Shown here piece after piece: positions 13,496 to 20,203 of a stretch of DNA of 33,609 nucleotides. The notes under the pieces are model-generated. The model saw nothing but the letters and a program-made list of their open reading frames with translations. It had not been told where the DNA came from and did no database searches. The stretch comes from CAZBEA01 sp964519355 (GTDB lineage Bacteria > Patescibacteriota > Microgenomatia > Levybacterales > GWA1-39-11). The position numbers and the translations under genes were made by a program. The DNA lies in NCBI GenBank assembly GCA_964519355.1, contig CAZFJW010000004.1, positions 1 through 33,609 on the forward strand. The letters are read 5' to 3'. Within the stretch, counting starts at the first letter, position 1; each line of letters opens with the position of its first letter.

Positions 13496-14371
13496 TTAAG
13501 AATTGATCCTCAAAAATTTACGTACAGTTTTTATATATTTTTCTTTTTCTTCCAAGAACATAAGATGTGCGCTTTTATTAAATATTTCCATTTGTCCATT
13601 TGGAAATTGATTCATATAAAATTTTGTGGTTTCGGGTGTTGCCATGTCAAATTTTCCGCACATCAACAAAACTGGTATTTTAATATCCTTTAATTTATCA
13701 GTTAAATCAACATTTTTTAAATTGCCTGTGCAGTGAAACTCTGTAGGTCCCCACATAATGTTGTATACCCTATCACCACTCATCTTAAGTTTTCTGCCAT
13801 CTCTAATTGGTTTGGGATATGGATAAATTCGGCAGAAATATTTTTTATAAAATTCCAGTGTTGCTTTTTCATATTCTTTGGAATCGTAGGTTTTATTTTT
13901 TTCATTTTCGTCAATTATTTTTTGGATATTTGTGGGTAGGGTAAGTTTTAATTTATTTGTGTCCTCAATCCATTTTTTGGAACTAAAAAAAGGACCTGAA
14001 AGTGCAAGCGATTTAACTTTTTTTGGATATTGCAAGGTATAAAGAACAGCAAGCATCGTTCCCCAGGATTGTCCTAACAGGGATATTTCATCAAATCCTA
14101 AATGTTTCCTTAGGGTTTCAAGCTCCAGAACGAATCGTTCTTTTTTCCAGAGACTAACATCGTTTGCTCTATCGGATAGGCCGCAGCCAAGTTGATCATA
14201 AAAAACCACAGTTCTATCTTTTGAAAGTGCATCAAGTGTTTGCATCGAATACGAAGAAGATCCGGGTCCTCCATGGAGGACTATGAGCGGAGTATTTTTT
14301 GTCTTTTTTGTAAATACTTCATACCAAATTTTCCCACCGTCTACTTTTAAAAAGTTTTCGACAATACTCAT
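13496..14371 (-). CDS. pip: Prolyl iminopeptidase-like alpha/beta hydrolase (S33)
   Basis: This 291-residue alpha/beta-hydrolase has the S33 hallmarks: HGGPG at residues 33-37 (oxyanion loop), nucleophile Ser102 in GQSWG, Asp242 in CGKFDMATP and His269 in SAHLMF. DQLGCGLSD (59-67) and WGPTEFHCTGNL in the cap region are typical of proline iminopeptidases, which remove N-terminal proline from peptides in the cytosol. The length is slightly below the usual ~310. TATAAT on the minus strand (14383 down to 14378) is 6 bases before the ATG. Other S33 peptidases with the same triad are possible. It is tempting to link it to proB, but nothing physical joins them. Confidence 0.87.
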   Translation of the reverse strand: MSIVENFLKVDGGKIWYEVFTKKTKNTPLIVLHGGPGSSSYSMQTLDALSKDRTVVFYDQLGCGLSDRANDVSLWKKERFVLELETLRKHLGFDEISLLGQSWGTMLAVLYTLQYPKKVKSLALSGPFFSSKKWIEDTNKLKLTLPTNIQKIIDENEKNKTYDSKEYEKATLEFYKKYFCRIYPYPKPIRDGRKLKMSGDRVYNIMWGPTEFHCTGNLKNVDLTDKLKDIKIPVLLMCGKFDMATPETTKFYMNQFPNGQMEIFNKSAHLMFLEEKEKYIKTVRKFLRINS

Positions 14372-14377
14372 ATCGAG

Positions 14378-14383
14378 ATTATA
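14378..14383 (-). promoter_or_regulatory. -10 box of the iminopeptidase gene
   Basis: Consensus TATAAT on the minus strand, ending 6 bases before ATG 14371. Confidence 0.5.
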
Positions 14384-14438
14384 ACACTACAGTTTATTAT
14401 TGATTTTAGAAATTAAGACGTGGATAAGGTTAATAGAT

Positions 14439-14984
14439 TTATAAATCGAGAGAATAGACATTATCACTTCTATTACCATACTGTTTTTCTGATATTTTTT
14501 TAAACCCAAAAGATTCATATAATTTTTGAACATGTCTATTCCAATCTTCTTTATTTGTTTGTACAGCCAGTCTTAATTTGCCATCCAGTTCAATAAATCC
14601 TTCCTCTTTGCAGTTGTCAATCCAAGTTTGGACAATTAATTTTCCTAGTCCTTCCCCCTGAAAGTTTTTACTTACTGCAAGCCCGCTGATGTATATACAA
14701 TGTGATGGGTACTGTTCATTTTTTTCTGATGCCCTTTCATACCCAATTATTATTCCTGCGAATTTGTCATCTTTTGTCAGGGCAATAAGACTGTGGTTCC
14801 ATTTTGCATGTAGTATCCTGCCCTTGCTGTTTTCAGAAAGCACATCCTCTGGGGTATGAGGGTCAACTTTAGGGATTAAATCAAGCGCTGAAATAATATC
14901 TTCTAAATATTTTTCTGCCAGAGCTTTGGTTAATTGATGTATCTTGAAATTGTGGACTGATGTAATTTTAGAAGATTTTTCCAC
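14439..14984 (-). CDS. GNAT-family N-acetyltransferase
   Basis: The 181-residue protein has the GNAT acetyl-CoA motif: strand IYISGLAVSKNF followed by QGEGLGKLIV (residues 109-118, Q-x-x-G-x-G). Then come a helix, strand KLRLAVQTNKEDW with the N-x-x-W/A position, and LYESFGFKK, the usual penultimate motif. The acyl acceptor is unknown. The start is GTG 14984: it lies 6 bases after TATAAT (14996 down to 14991, minus strand), and no ATG fits better. That -10 box lies inside the last codons of the upstream gene. Confidence 0.85.
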   Translation of the reverse strand: MEKSSKITSVHNFKIHQLTKALAEKYLEDIISALDLIPKVDPHTPEDVLSENSKGRILHAKWNHSLIALTKDDKFAGIIIGYERASEKNEQYPSHCIYISGLAVSKNFQGEGLGKLIVQTWIDNCKEEGFIELDGKLRLAVQTNKEDWNRHVQKLYESFGFKKISEKQYGNRSDNVYSLDL

Positions 14985-14990
14985 GTCTTA

Positions 14991-14996
14991 ATTATA
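14991..14996 (-). promoter_or_regulatory. -10 box fixing a GTG start
   Basis: TATAAT on the minus strand, ending 6 bases before GTG 14984. It overlaps the 3' end of the neighbouring coding region. Confidence 0.5.
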
Positions 14997-15348
14997 CTTG
15001 GAACAGAGTTTTATTTTTCACCAGTGATAGTTCATCTGTTGTATCATTTTTAAGTACGGATTTGGCCATTTTTTCAAAAAGATTAATTACATCCTCATTA
15101 GTTTTAACTCTCCTGTTGAATTCAGAAAATGAAACATCTCCTAGTGTTTCATAAAGAGTTTTATACATTACAGAGGATAGCTCTTTATCCCACACAGGAT
15201 CCGGGTTCGCAGAAGCAAGTGCGCCCATAGAGCACCGTGGTTGTCCATGTTCTGCCATGCCCTCAACTTGCCAGCCGTATGTTCTAACATAATCAGCCGC
15301 TTTTAGAAAAATGGACGATGCTTTTTCATAAGAATTAACTTTTTTCAT
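14992..15348 (-). CDS. Small protein resembling DUF6197
   Basis: This is a 118-residue soluble protein when started at ATG 15348; a TTG 13 codons upstream is also open, but the promoter-like TATACA (15366 down to 15361) favours the ATG. The pattern A-A-D-Y-V-R-T-Y-G-W near the N-terminus, then PRCSMGALASA, then FNRRVKTNEDVINLFEKMAK, resembles the DUF6197 group, which has no known activity. The conserved Cys in the CxxGAL-like turn might be functional. It lies 7 bases upstream of the GNAT gene on the same strand, so the two may be partly co-transcribed. Confidence 0.7.
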   Translation of the reverse strand: MKKVNSYEKASSIFLKAADYVRTYGWQVEGMAEHGQPRCSMGALASANPDPVWDKELSSVMYKTLYETLGDVSFSEFNRRVKTNEDVINLFEKMAKSVLKNDTTDELSLVKNKTLFQV

Positions 15349-15401
15349 AATTACCAACAGTGTATAGATTGTATTATCGAATTTCAAGAGTCATGAGTTA
15401 C

Positions 15402-15430
15402 TTGATTGGGAGTGCGATCTAGTCTATAAA
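15402..15430 (+). promoter_or_regulatory. Promoter of the LysM gene
   Basis: TTGATT (15402-15407), a 17-base spacer and TATAAA (15425-15430), 12 bases before ATG 15443. Confidence 0.5.
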
Positions 15431-15442
15431 TAGTATGTAACG

Positions 15443-16120
15443 ATGGAAGGCAGTGCTTCAAAAGATTCAGGTCTTGGAATTAATCCCAAAATAATTTTTG
15501 TATTTTTGTGGATTGTTTCAATTTGCATGGTAGCATTTGCAAGTTATGCTTTTGGTAAAAATAAAAATACAAAAATCACAGCCATACAGCAACCCACACC
15601 AGTTATTAGTCCAACCTCTGCACCAATTGTTCAGCAAAACACCAATACAAACGAACAAGCAACAGTTCTCCCTGTTCCGACAGAGACAGTGGATCTTGAA
15701 TCAATTTGTGACAAAACAGGCCCCTCACAAAAAAAGGAATACTTGGTTGCATACACCATTCAAGATGGAGATACCATTTCAAGCATTGCAGAAAAACAAC
15801 TTGGGAGCACCACACGAGATGCTGAAATTATTCAAATTAACGATAATTTATCCAAAGTAACCGTTGGTTCAGTTCTTTATCTTCCGCCACCCTCAATTAA
15901 GGAATCCTCAGGCAAACTTTTTGAAGTATCCGGAAAAATTGTAAAACGTGATAATGCAAACTGGCAGTTGAGCTACGGAGGAGGACCAACGGGCCCTGGA
16001 ATTGTAATTCCTGCGTTTTGGTTCAAGGATGTTCCCAATTTAGACTCCTATAAATTGGGAGATTGTGTAACTGTATTTCTTGACAATGGTGTGAAGGTTT
16101 ACACCATTAAAAAATCCTAA
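15443..16120 (+). CDS. Membrane-anchored LysM domain protein
   Basis: This 225-residue protein has one membrane segment at about residues 17-38. A Pro/Thr/Gln-rich spacer follows to about residue 85. A LysM repeat lies at about 102-149 (YTIQDGDTISSIAEKQLG ... VLYLPPP), with the diagnostic GDTxxxIA and the late hydrophobic-PP end. A small beta-rich domain with GGGPTGPG closes the protein. LysM binds N-acetylglucosamine-containing glycans, so the protein probably sits on the outer face of the membrane and touches peptidoglycan. Two Cys (about residues 89 and 213) could form a disulfide. There is no catalytic domain. It converges with the RimL-like gene. Confidence 0.87.
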   Translation: MEGSASKDSGLGINPKIIFVFLWIVSICMVAFASYAFGKNKNTKITAIQQPTPVISPTSAPIVQQNTNTNEQATVLPVPTETVDLESICDKTGPSQKKEYLVAYTIQDGDTISSIAEKQLGSTTRDAEIIQINDNLSKVTVGSVLYLPPPSIKESSGKLFEVSGKIVKRDNANWQLSYGGGPTGPGIVIPAFWFKDVPNLDSYKLGDCVTVFLDNGVKVYTIKKS

Positions 16121-16139
16121 AGACTATAAAATTCAGATT

Positions 16140-16709
16140 CTAAAAATAATTTAGTGTCTTCCAATCCTGTTTTATAAGACTGTATTGTTCCCAGTCAACA
16201 AAATGGTCATAAAGCCATTCTGACTGATGGGCAATTCCTTCTTTTGTAAATCCGAGTCTTTTTGGAATTGCAGCACTCTTCGTATTTTCTGGTGCACAGT
16301 TTATTTGAATTCTATTCAGTCCAAGTTCTATAAAAGCAAAATCGATAAGCATCTTAACGGACTGGGTTATAATTCCTTTTCCTTGGTGCCCTTTGTCAAG
16401 CCAGTATCCGATTGTTGTTTTTTTATTTTCCTGGTCGACTGAATGAAATCCAATTGCACCAACTAATTTATCTTGATAGTAAATTCCAAAATCCGCGCAT
16501 TTTCCCTCTTTTGCACCCGTGAGAGAATTAGTAATAAACCTTTCGGTATCAGTGACAGTTCTGGTTCGATCTAACCATGGGAGAAATTGCCTTAGATAGT
16601 CTCTATTTTTATCAGTTAGTGTGAAAAGCTCAAATGCGTCAGAACTTACAAATTGTCGCAAGGAAATGTCGTCTTTTCGTAGTATTTTTGAAAATAGTTC
16701 TGAATTCAT
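16140..16709 (-). CDS. RimJ/RimL-type GNAT acetyltransferase
   Basis: The 189-residue protein matches the subfamily that acetylates ribosomal-protein N-termini and some antibiotics or amino acids. ISLRQFVSSDAFELF lies at the N-terminus, LRQFLPWLD near residue 39-47, and IGYWLDKGHQGKGIIT (99-114) carries the Q-x-x-G acetyl-CoA loop. NTKSAAIPKRLGFTKEG (about 142-158) is the classic RimL motif. The exact acceptor is unknown. A -10-like TAAAAT (16721 down to 16716, minus strand) lies 6 bases before the ATG. Confidence 0.87.
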   Translation of the reverse strand: MNSELFSKILRKDDISLRQFVSSDAFELFTLTDKNRDYLRQFLPWLDRTRTVTDTERFITNSLTGAKEGKCADFGIYYQDKLVGAIGFHSVDQENKKTTIGYWLDKGHQGKGIITQSVKMLIDFAFIELGLNRIQINCAPENTKSAAIPKRLGFTKEGIAHQSEWLYDHFVDWEQYSLIKQDWKTLNYF

Positions 16710-16853
16710 ATATTGATTTTATTTTTTCCTATTCAATGGGTATGGTGTATCATCATGTCTTTCATGTTTTCATCATAAGTACATTGTACTCTCAAAAATT
16801 ATGTAATTGTGAAAGGATTGTACTGATTTGATATAGTAATCCGATAGTATGAA

Positions 16854-16882
16854 TTGACTTTGATCCATTTTATTGATACAAT
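16854..16882 (+). promoter_or_regulatory. Sigma70-type promoter of the zinc-ribbon gene
   Basis: TTGACT (16854-16859), a 17-base spacer and TACAAT (16877-16882). Transcription would start near 16890, leaving a leader of roughly 95 bases. The leader holds CTGAATTTGA twice (16904-16913, 16943-16952) and an inverted repeat GAAAGAT/ATCTTTC (16916-16922, 16952-16958). The rest of 16710-16853 holds only a small palindrome at 16778-16790. Confidence 0.5.
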
Positions 16883-16985
16883 AATCAAGAGATTAAAAAA
16901 ATTCTGAATTTGACTGAAAGATTTTAAATAACAATCCTGTTCCTGAATTTGATCTTTCCTCTCAAAAAACACTTTGATATATAAC

Positions 16986-17294
16986 ATGAGTACAAACGGA
17001 ACTTCTTCAAAATCATACATTGAACAGCCATGTGATAGATGCGGGAGTCCTAAAGTGGTATCAGAGACTTGGGATCAAGCACACGAAACAATTTCCGGGA
17101 CTTCAACTCTTAAAGTATCTCAAATTACTTGTACAAATGAAGCATGCCAGGCCGAATTTGACAAAAATAGAGCAGAAGAAGTAATGAGAATTAATGAGAA
17201 AAAAATGAAAAAAGAAGAACAGGATAAAATCAGAAAAGACAATATTGCCCAAACCATCCGAGAACGCAAAGAGAGTAAACTTCTTACTAACTAA
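16986..17294 (+). CDS. Small zinc-ribbon-like protein
   Basis: This 102-residue protein has C16-x2-C19 (PCDRCGSP) and C49-x4-C54 (TCTNEAC), a likely four-Cys zinc site in which the second half is spaced by four, not two. The rest, from about residue 58, is a highly charged Lys/Glu/Arg helix that could be a coiled coil. Such proteins usually bind nucleic acid or another protein; no family is recognised. ATG 16986 is chosen over a TTG four codons upstream. There is neither a Shine-Dalgarno nor a close -10 box, but a good promoter lies about 100 bases upstream. Confidence 0.7.
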   Translation: MSTNGTSSKSYIEQPCDRCGSPKVVSETWDQAHETISGTSTLKVSQITCTNEACQAEFDKNRAEEVMRINEKKMKKEEQDKIRKDNIAQTIRERKESKLLTN

Positions 17295-17319
17295 TCTTTC
17301 TTTTAGTTAAAAATTTATA

Positions 17320-17892
17320 TTACGCAGCAAGATCGTATTCTTTCCGTGGGAACATGAGTATTCCATCTCGAGCTCGAAGTTCTTCAACGGTCGTTTCACC
17401 ACTATCTGCATCATGTATAGTGACTTTTACCTTTTCTCCTTTTTGTACGTCTTGGACTATGTCATGGATTCTGTTTCCTGAAAGGCTTCCGTTATTATCA
17501 AGATGACTTGCTACTTCTTGAATTATTTCCTGACTTTTTCCTGCAATATCTCGCGCTACGTTTGCGACAGATCCTGCATCATGTCCCATTGCTTGAACGA
17601 GCGTCATATCCCAGCCTGTTCCATCATGTCCCATTGCATGTGGCGCTGCTGCTGCTACCGCATCAAAACCCGTAAGTTCAGTAATCCCAAGATAACCGGA
17701 ACCAGGTATAACTGAGGCGCTTTTGACTCCTGTACCGTTGAGAATTGCCACAACAGCATGAGTTGCTTCGTGTTCGGCTGTATCAGTTGGGGTAAAAGTT
17801 TTAGACAATAAAGAACTTGTTACTTCGATTGAGGTATTTCCGAAGTGTGATGTCTCACCTACTGGCAGATGGAGCATTTCTGCACTTGGCAT
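17320..17892 (-). CDS. Stand-alone M41 (FtsH-type) peptidase-like protein
   Basis: This 190-residue protein has HEATHAVVAILNG (HExxH at residues 41-45), then VKSASVIPGSGYLGITELTG, which follows the FtsH pattern HEAGHA...vTIiPRG..lGyt. GTGWDMTLVQAM (Asp95) sits where FtsH places its third zinc ligand in TGAxxD. It lacks the AAA+ ATPase module and membrane helices of FtsH, so it would be an ATP-independent or partner-dependent protease. The order of all three ligands supports a working zinc site; the usual Gly of HEAGH is Thr here. TATAAT on the minus strand (17908 down to 17903) lies 10 bases before the ATG. Confidence 0.75.
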   Translation of the reverse strand: MPSAEMLHLPVGETSHFGNTSIEVTSSLLSKTFTPTDTAEHEATHAVVAILNGTGVKSASVIPGSGYLGITELTGFDAVAAAAPHAMGHDGTGWDMTLVQAMGHDAGSVANVARDIAGKSQEIIQEVASHLDNNGSLSGNRIHDIVQDVQKGEKVKVTIHDADSGETTVEELRARDGILMFPRKEYDLAA

Positions 17893-17985
17893 ATATAATA
17901 GTATTATAGTACTTTAATTGGATTTTAGCAAGTATTTTCCCGCGTAAAAATATCCTATAAGATAGTATTTTACTTACATTTTTGG

Positions 17986-17991
17986 TATACT
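17986..17991 (+). promoter_or_regulatory. -10 box of the kinase-like gene
   Basis: TATACT, 7 bases before ATG 17999. Confidence 0.5.
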
Positions 17992-17998
17992 TCTGCCC

Positions 17999-18703
17999 AT
18001 GAAAGAGAATACCCCAAATTTTCCGTTCAAAAATGGAGATCTGATAGCTGAAAGTAAGTATGGCAATGTGTATGGCTATCAGGATTCGGATATGGTTGTT
18101 AAACAGTGGAAAGAGAGAAAAAGAGCTCCGTTTGTTTCTTCTCAAGACGCCCTAGAGAGGATTGCCATCCTAAAAAACGATTTATTTCAAGCTCGTATAG
18201 AAGCTGATTCGCGCGGGGCAAGTCATGATCTTTTTACAAATACAGACTATGTATTACATGCAGATCCATGTGGAGCAATCGTGTATAGTTCTGTTCAAAA
18301 TCGTATAGAAGATGCCGAGACTCTTTCGGCAAAAAAATTAGGCGTTTTGGGACTCCCATCAGAGGCATTGGGAGATCTTCGTATGGTTTTTAAGATGAGT
18401 TTGGAAAATTTTATAAAAGAAAAACGAGGATTTGATATTGTTGGTTCATCCAATAAAAAAATGAGCATGATAGGCAAGGTATTTGGAATATTTACTCCAC
18501 TTATTTCATCAGAAAATATAGTTGTTAATGGGGATCAGGACGTTCATTTTGTTGATTTTGAAATTCATAGACATAGAGGAGGAAATCCAACTTTAAAAAG
18601 AAAAGTTTATATGGGTATGGAAGCTTTTGGAACGGCTATTTCAATTGGGGCAATTGACGCAGTACTTTTTACACGAAATATAAAGAGAAAAATAAACAGA
18701 TAA
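17999..18703 (+). CDS. Divergent protein-kinase-like fold protein
   Basis: The N-terminus of this 234-residue protein looks like a kinase nucleotide loop: GDLIAESKYGNVYGYQDSDMVVKQW (start and end of a segment around residues 13-37), with Lys35 where the ATP-binding Lys belongs. Near the end NIVVNGDQDVHFVDFE (residues 173-188) resembles the Asn-to-DFG/DLE segment of kinase-like phosphotransferases, with Asp186 as the metal ligand. No HRD-type catalytic loop is obvious, so activity is uncertain. A hydrophobic stretch near residues 207-225 and a basic tail follow. It could be a small-molecule kinase of the aminoglycoside-phosphotransferase-like clan. It has its own leaderless-type promoter. Confidence 0.65.
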   Translation: MKENTPNFPFKNGDLIAESKYGNVYGYQDSDMVVKQWKERKRAPFVSSQDALERIAILKNDLFQARIEADSRGASHDLFTNTDYVLHADPCGAIVYSSVQNRIEDAETLSAKKLGVLGLPSEALGDLRMVFKMSLENFIKEKRGFDIVGSSNKKMSMIGKVFGIFTPLISSENIVVNGDQDVHFVDFEIHRHRGGNPTLKRKVYMGMEAFGTAISIGAIDAVLFTRNIKRKINR

Positions 18704-18726
18704 AAAATAATTTTCTTGACTTGTAT

Positions 18727-18732
18727 TATAAT
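18727..18732 (+). promoter_or_regulatory. -10 box of the DUF4230 gene
   Basis: TATAAT, 6 bases before ATG 18739. This rules against the in-frame ATG 18 bases upstream. Confidence 0.5.
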
Positions 18733-18738
18733 AATTCT

Positions 18739-19338
18739 ATGAAGTCCAAACTTATTCTTCTTTTTGCATTTACATCTCTTGTTTTTTTTCTCATAGCACT
18801 TTTTCTTTTTAGTTTGCTTTTGAATAGGGTGGAGAAGTCTGAATCGAATAGGGTAGCTGTAATCAAAGAAATGAGAATGCTCTCAAGACTTGAAACTGCC
18901 TCTTTTACAGTTGAAAAGATAATTGACTCTGAAAGTTCAGGAAATGTATTTCAAAAACTTCTTTTTGGCGACAAAATACTCCTTATTGCCAATGGAAATG
19001 TTATTGCTGGTATCGATTTCATAGGAATAGAAGAAGAGGATATTGTTATCGAGGGTAAAAAAATTCAAGTTTCCCTTCCAGCTCCAGAGATTTTCTTTGC
19101 ATCACTTGATAATACAAAAACCAGAGTGTATGACAGAAAAAGTGGTCTTTTGTCTGGCGGGAATGATAATATTGAATCTGAGGCTCGGGCAACAGCAGAA
19201 CAATCAATTCGAGAAGCAGCATGCAGTTCTGGAATACTCAATATGGCATCAGAAAATGCCAGAAAGCAAATAACTTCACTTCTGTCGTCTCTTGGGTTCG
19301 TGGAAATAGTAATTACGATACCTCAAGGATCCTGCTAG
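18739..19338 (+). CDS. DUF4230 membrane-anchored protein
   Basis: This 199-residue protein has one N-terminal membrane helix (about residues 4-30) followed by an extracytoplasmic domain. RLETASFTVEKIID, LLIANGNVIAGIDF, VSLPAPEIF, LDNTKTRVYDRKSGLL and the late ARKQITSLLSSLGF are the successive motifs of DUF4230, a domain of unknown function common in Firmicutes and CPR bacteria. The length is near the family norm. It lies 34 bases before the first glycosyltransferase gene on the same strand, but that gene has its own -10 box, so they need not be co-regulated. Confidence 0.85.
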   Translation: MKSKLILLFAFTSLVFFLIALFLFSLLLNRVEKSESNRVAVIKEMRMLSRLETASFTVEKIIDSESSGNVFQKLLFGDKILLIANGNVIAGIDFIGIEEEDIVIEGKKIQVSLPAPEIFFASLDNTKTRVYDRKSGLLSGGNDNIESEARATAEQSIREAACSSGILNMASENARKQITSLLSSLGFVEIVITIPQGSC

Positions 19339-19358
19339 AGAGAACATCTATCACTTGG

Positions 19359-19364
19359 TATAAT
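19359..19364 (+). promoter_or_regulatory. -10 box of the first GT2 gene
   Basis: TATAAT, 7 bases before ATG 19372. Confidence 0.5.
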
Positions 19365-19371
19365 AGGTCTT

Positions 19372-20145
19372 ATGGTTAGCAAATCAATCTCAGTTGTAAT
19401 TCCATCCTACAACGAAATGGCCAATCTTCAAAAGGGAATACTAGATAAGGTTGAGCATTTTTTACAAAAAAATAAATTTGATTATGAGGTCATCATTGTA
19501 GATGATGGGTCAGATGACGGATCACGCGAATTTGTTAAAAAATACACAAAGGAAAATAAAAAATTTACACTCATTGAAAATTCTCACACTGGTAAAGCGG
19601 GAGCTGTAACATCAGGGATGCTCTTGGCAAAAAAAGAATACGTATTGTTTACTGATATGGATCAGGCAACACCCATCGAGGAGATAGAAAAGCTCTTGCC
19701 TTGGATCAACAAGGGATTTGATATTGTTATTGGGTCTCGTGCTGGAACAAGAAAAGGCGCGCCATTTACTAGAAAAGTTATGGCCAAAGGAATGATGATA
19801 CTACGGTCCATTCTTGTAGGATTCCCAGAGATTGAAGATACTCAGTGCGGTTTTAAAATTTTCAAAAAAGCCGCAGCAAAAAAAGTATTTACTACTGTTC
19901 ACGAAGTTCACAATGGATTCAGAAATATTAAAGGTTCATCTGTTACAGCGGGTTTTGATGTTGAGCTTCTGTACATTGCTAAAAAGAACAAATATAAAAT
20001 AAAAGAAGTTCCTGTTGAATGGCTTTATGTTGAGACGAGAAGAGTCAGTCCCGTGAAGGACTCAATCCAGGGAGTTGAGGATTTAGTCCGAATAAAGAGA
20101 AATATTCTAAGCGGCAAATACAAACTAGAATCTGTTGAGGAATAG
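19372..20145 (+). CDS. DPM1/ALG5-like GT2 polyprenyl-phosphate glycosyltransferase
   Basis: This 257-residue GT-A protein has SVVIPSYNE at the start, VDDGSDDGS (residues 43-51, nucleotide-sugar Asp pair), GKAGAV, FTDMDQATP (metal-binding D-x-D at 95-97), GSRAGTR and DTQCGFKIFKK (about 156-166). These are the motifs of dolichol/undecaprenyl-phosphate mannosyl- or glucosyltransferases. Such enzymes load a sugar from a nucleotide donor onto polyprenyl phosphate at the inner membrane face, making the donor used by GT-C enzymes. No membrane helices are evident, so it is a soluble or peripheral form. It opens the glycan cluster, and the next genes are GT-C proteins that could use its product. Confidence 0.9.
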   Translation: MVSKSISVVIPSYNEMANLQKGILDKVEHFLQKNKFDYEVIIVDDGSDDGSREFVKKYTKENKKFTLIENSHTGKAGAVTSGMLLAKKEYVLFTDMDQATPIEEIEKLLPWINKGFDIVIGSRAGTRKGAPFTRKVMAKGMMILRSILVGFPEIEDTQCGFKIFKKAAAKKVFTTVHEVHNGFRNIKGSSVTAGFDVELLYIAKKNKYKIKEVPVEWLYVETRRVSPVKDSIQGVEDLVRIKRNILSGKYKLESVEE

Positions 20146-20191
20146 TTTTCCCAATTGTTCAGATAGGCTAGGAATTTTAGTTGCATAAATT

Positions 20192-20197
20192 TATAAT
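20192..20197 (+). promoter_or_regulatory. -10 box before the GT-C operon
   Basis: TATAAT, 6 bases before ATG 20204. This is the likely start of a transcript covering the overlapping genes from 20204 to the right edge. Confidence 0.5.
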
Positions 20198-20203
20198 AAC
20201 GGT

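Noticed and set aside
9920..15425. GTCATGAGT shared between 9920-9935 and 15385-15400 as a second pair of att-like repeats
   Set aside because: Only nine bases match and flanking sequence diverges, so chance is the best explanation in AT-rich DNA.
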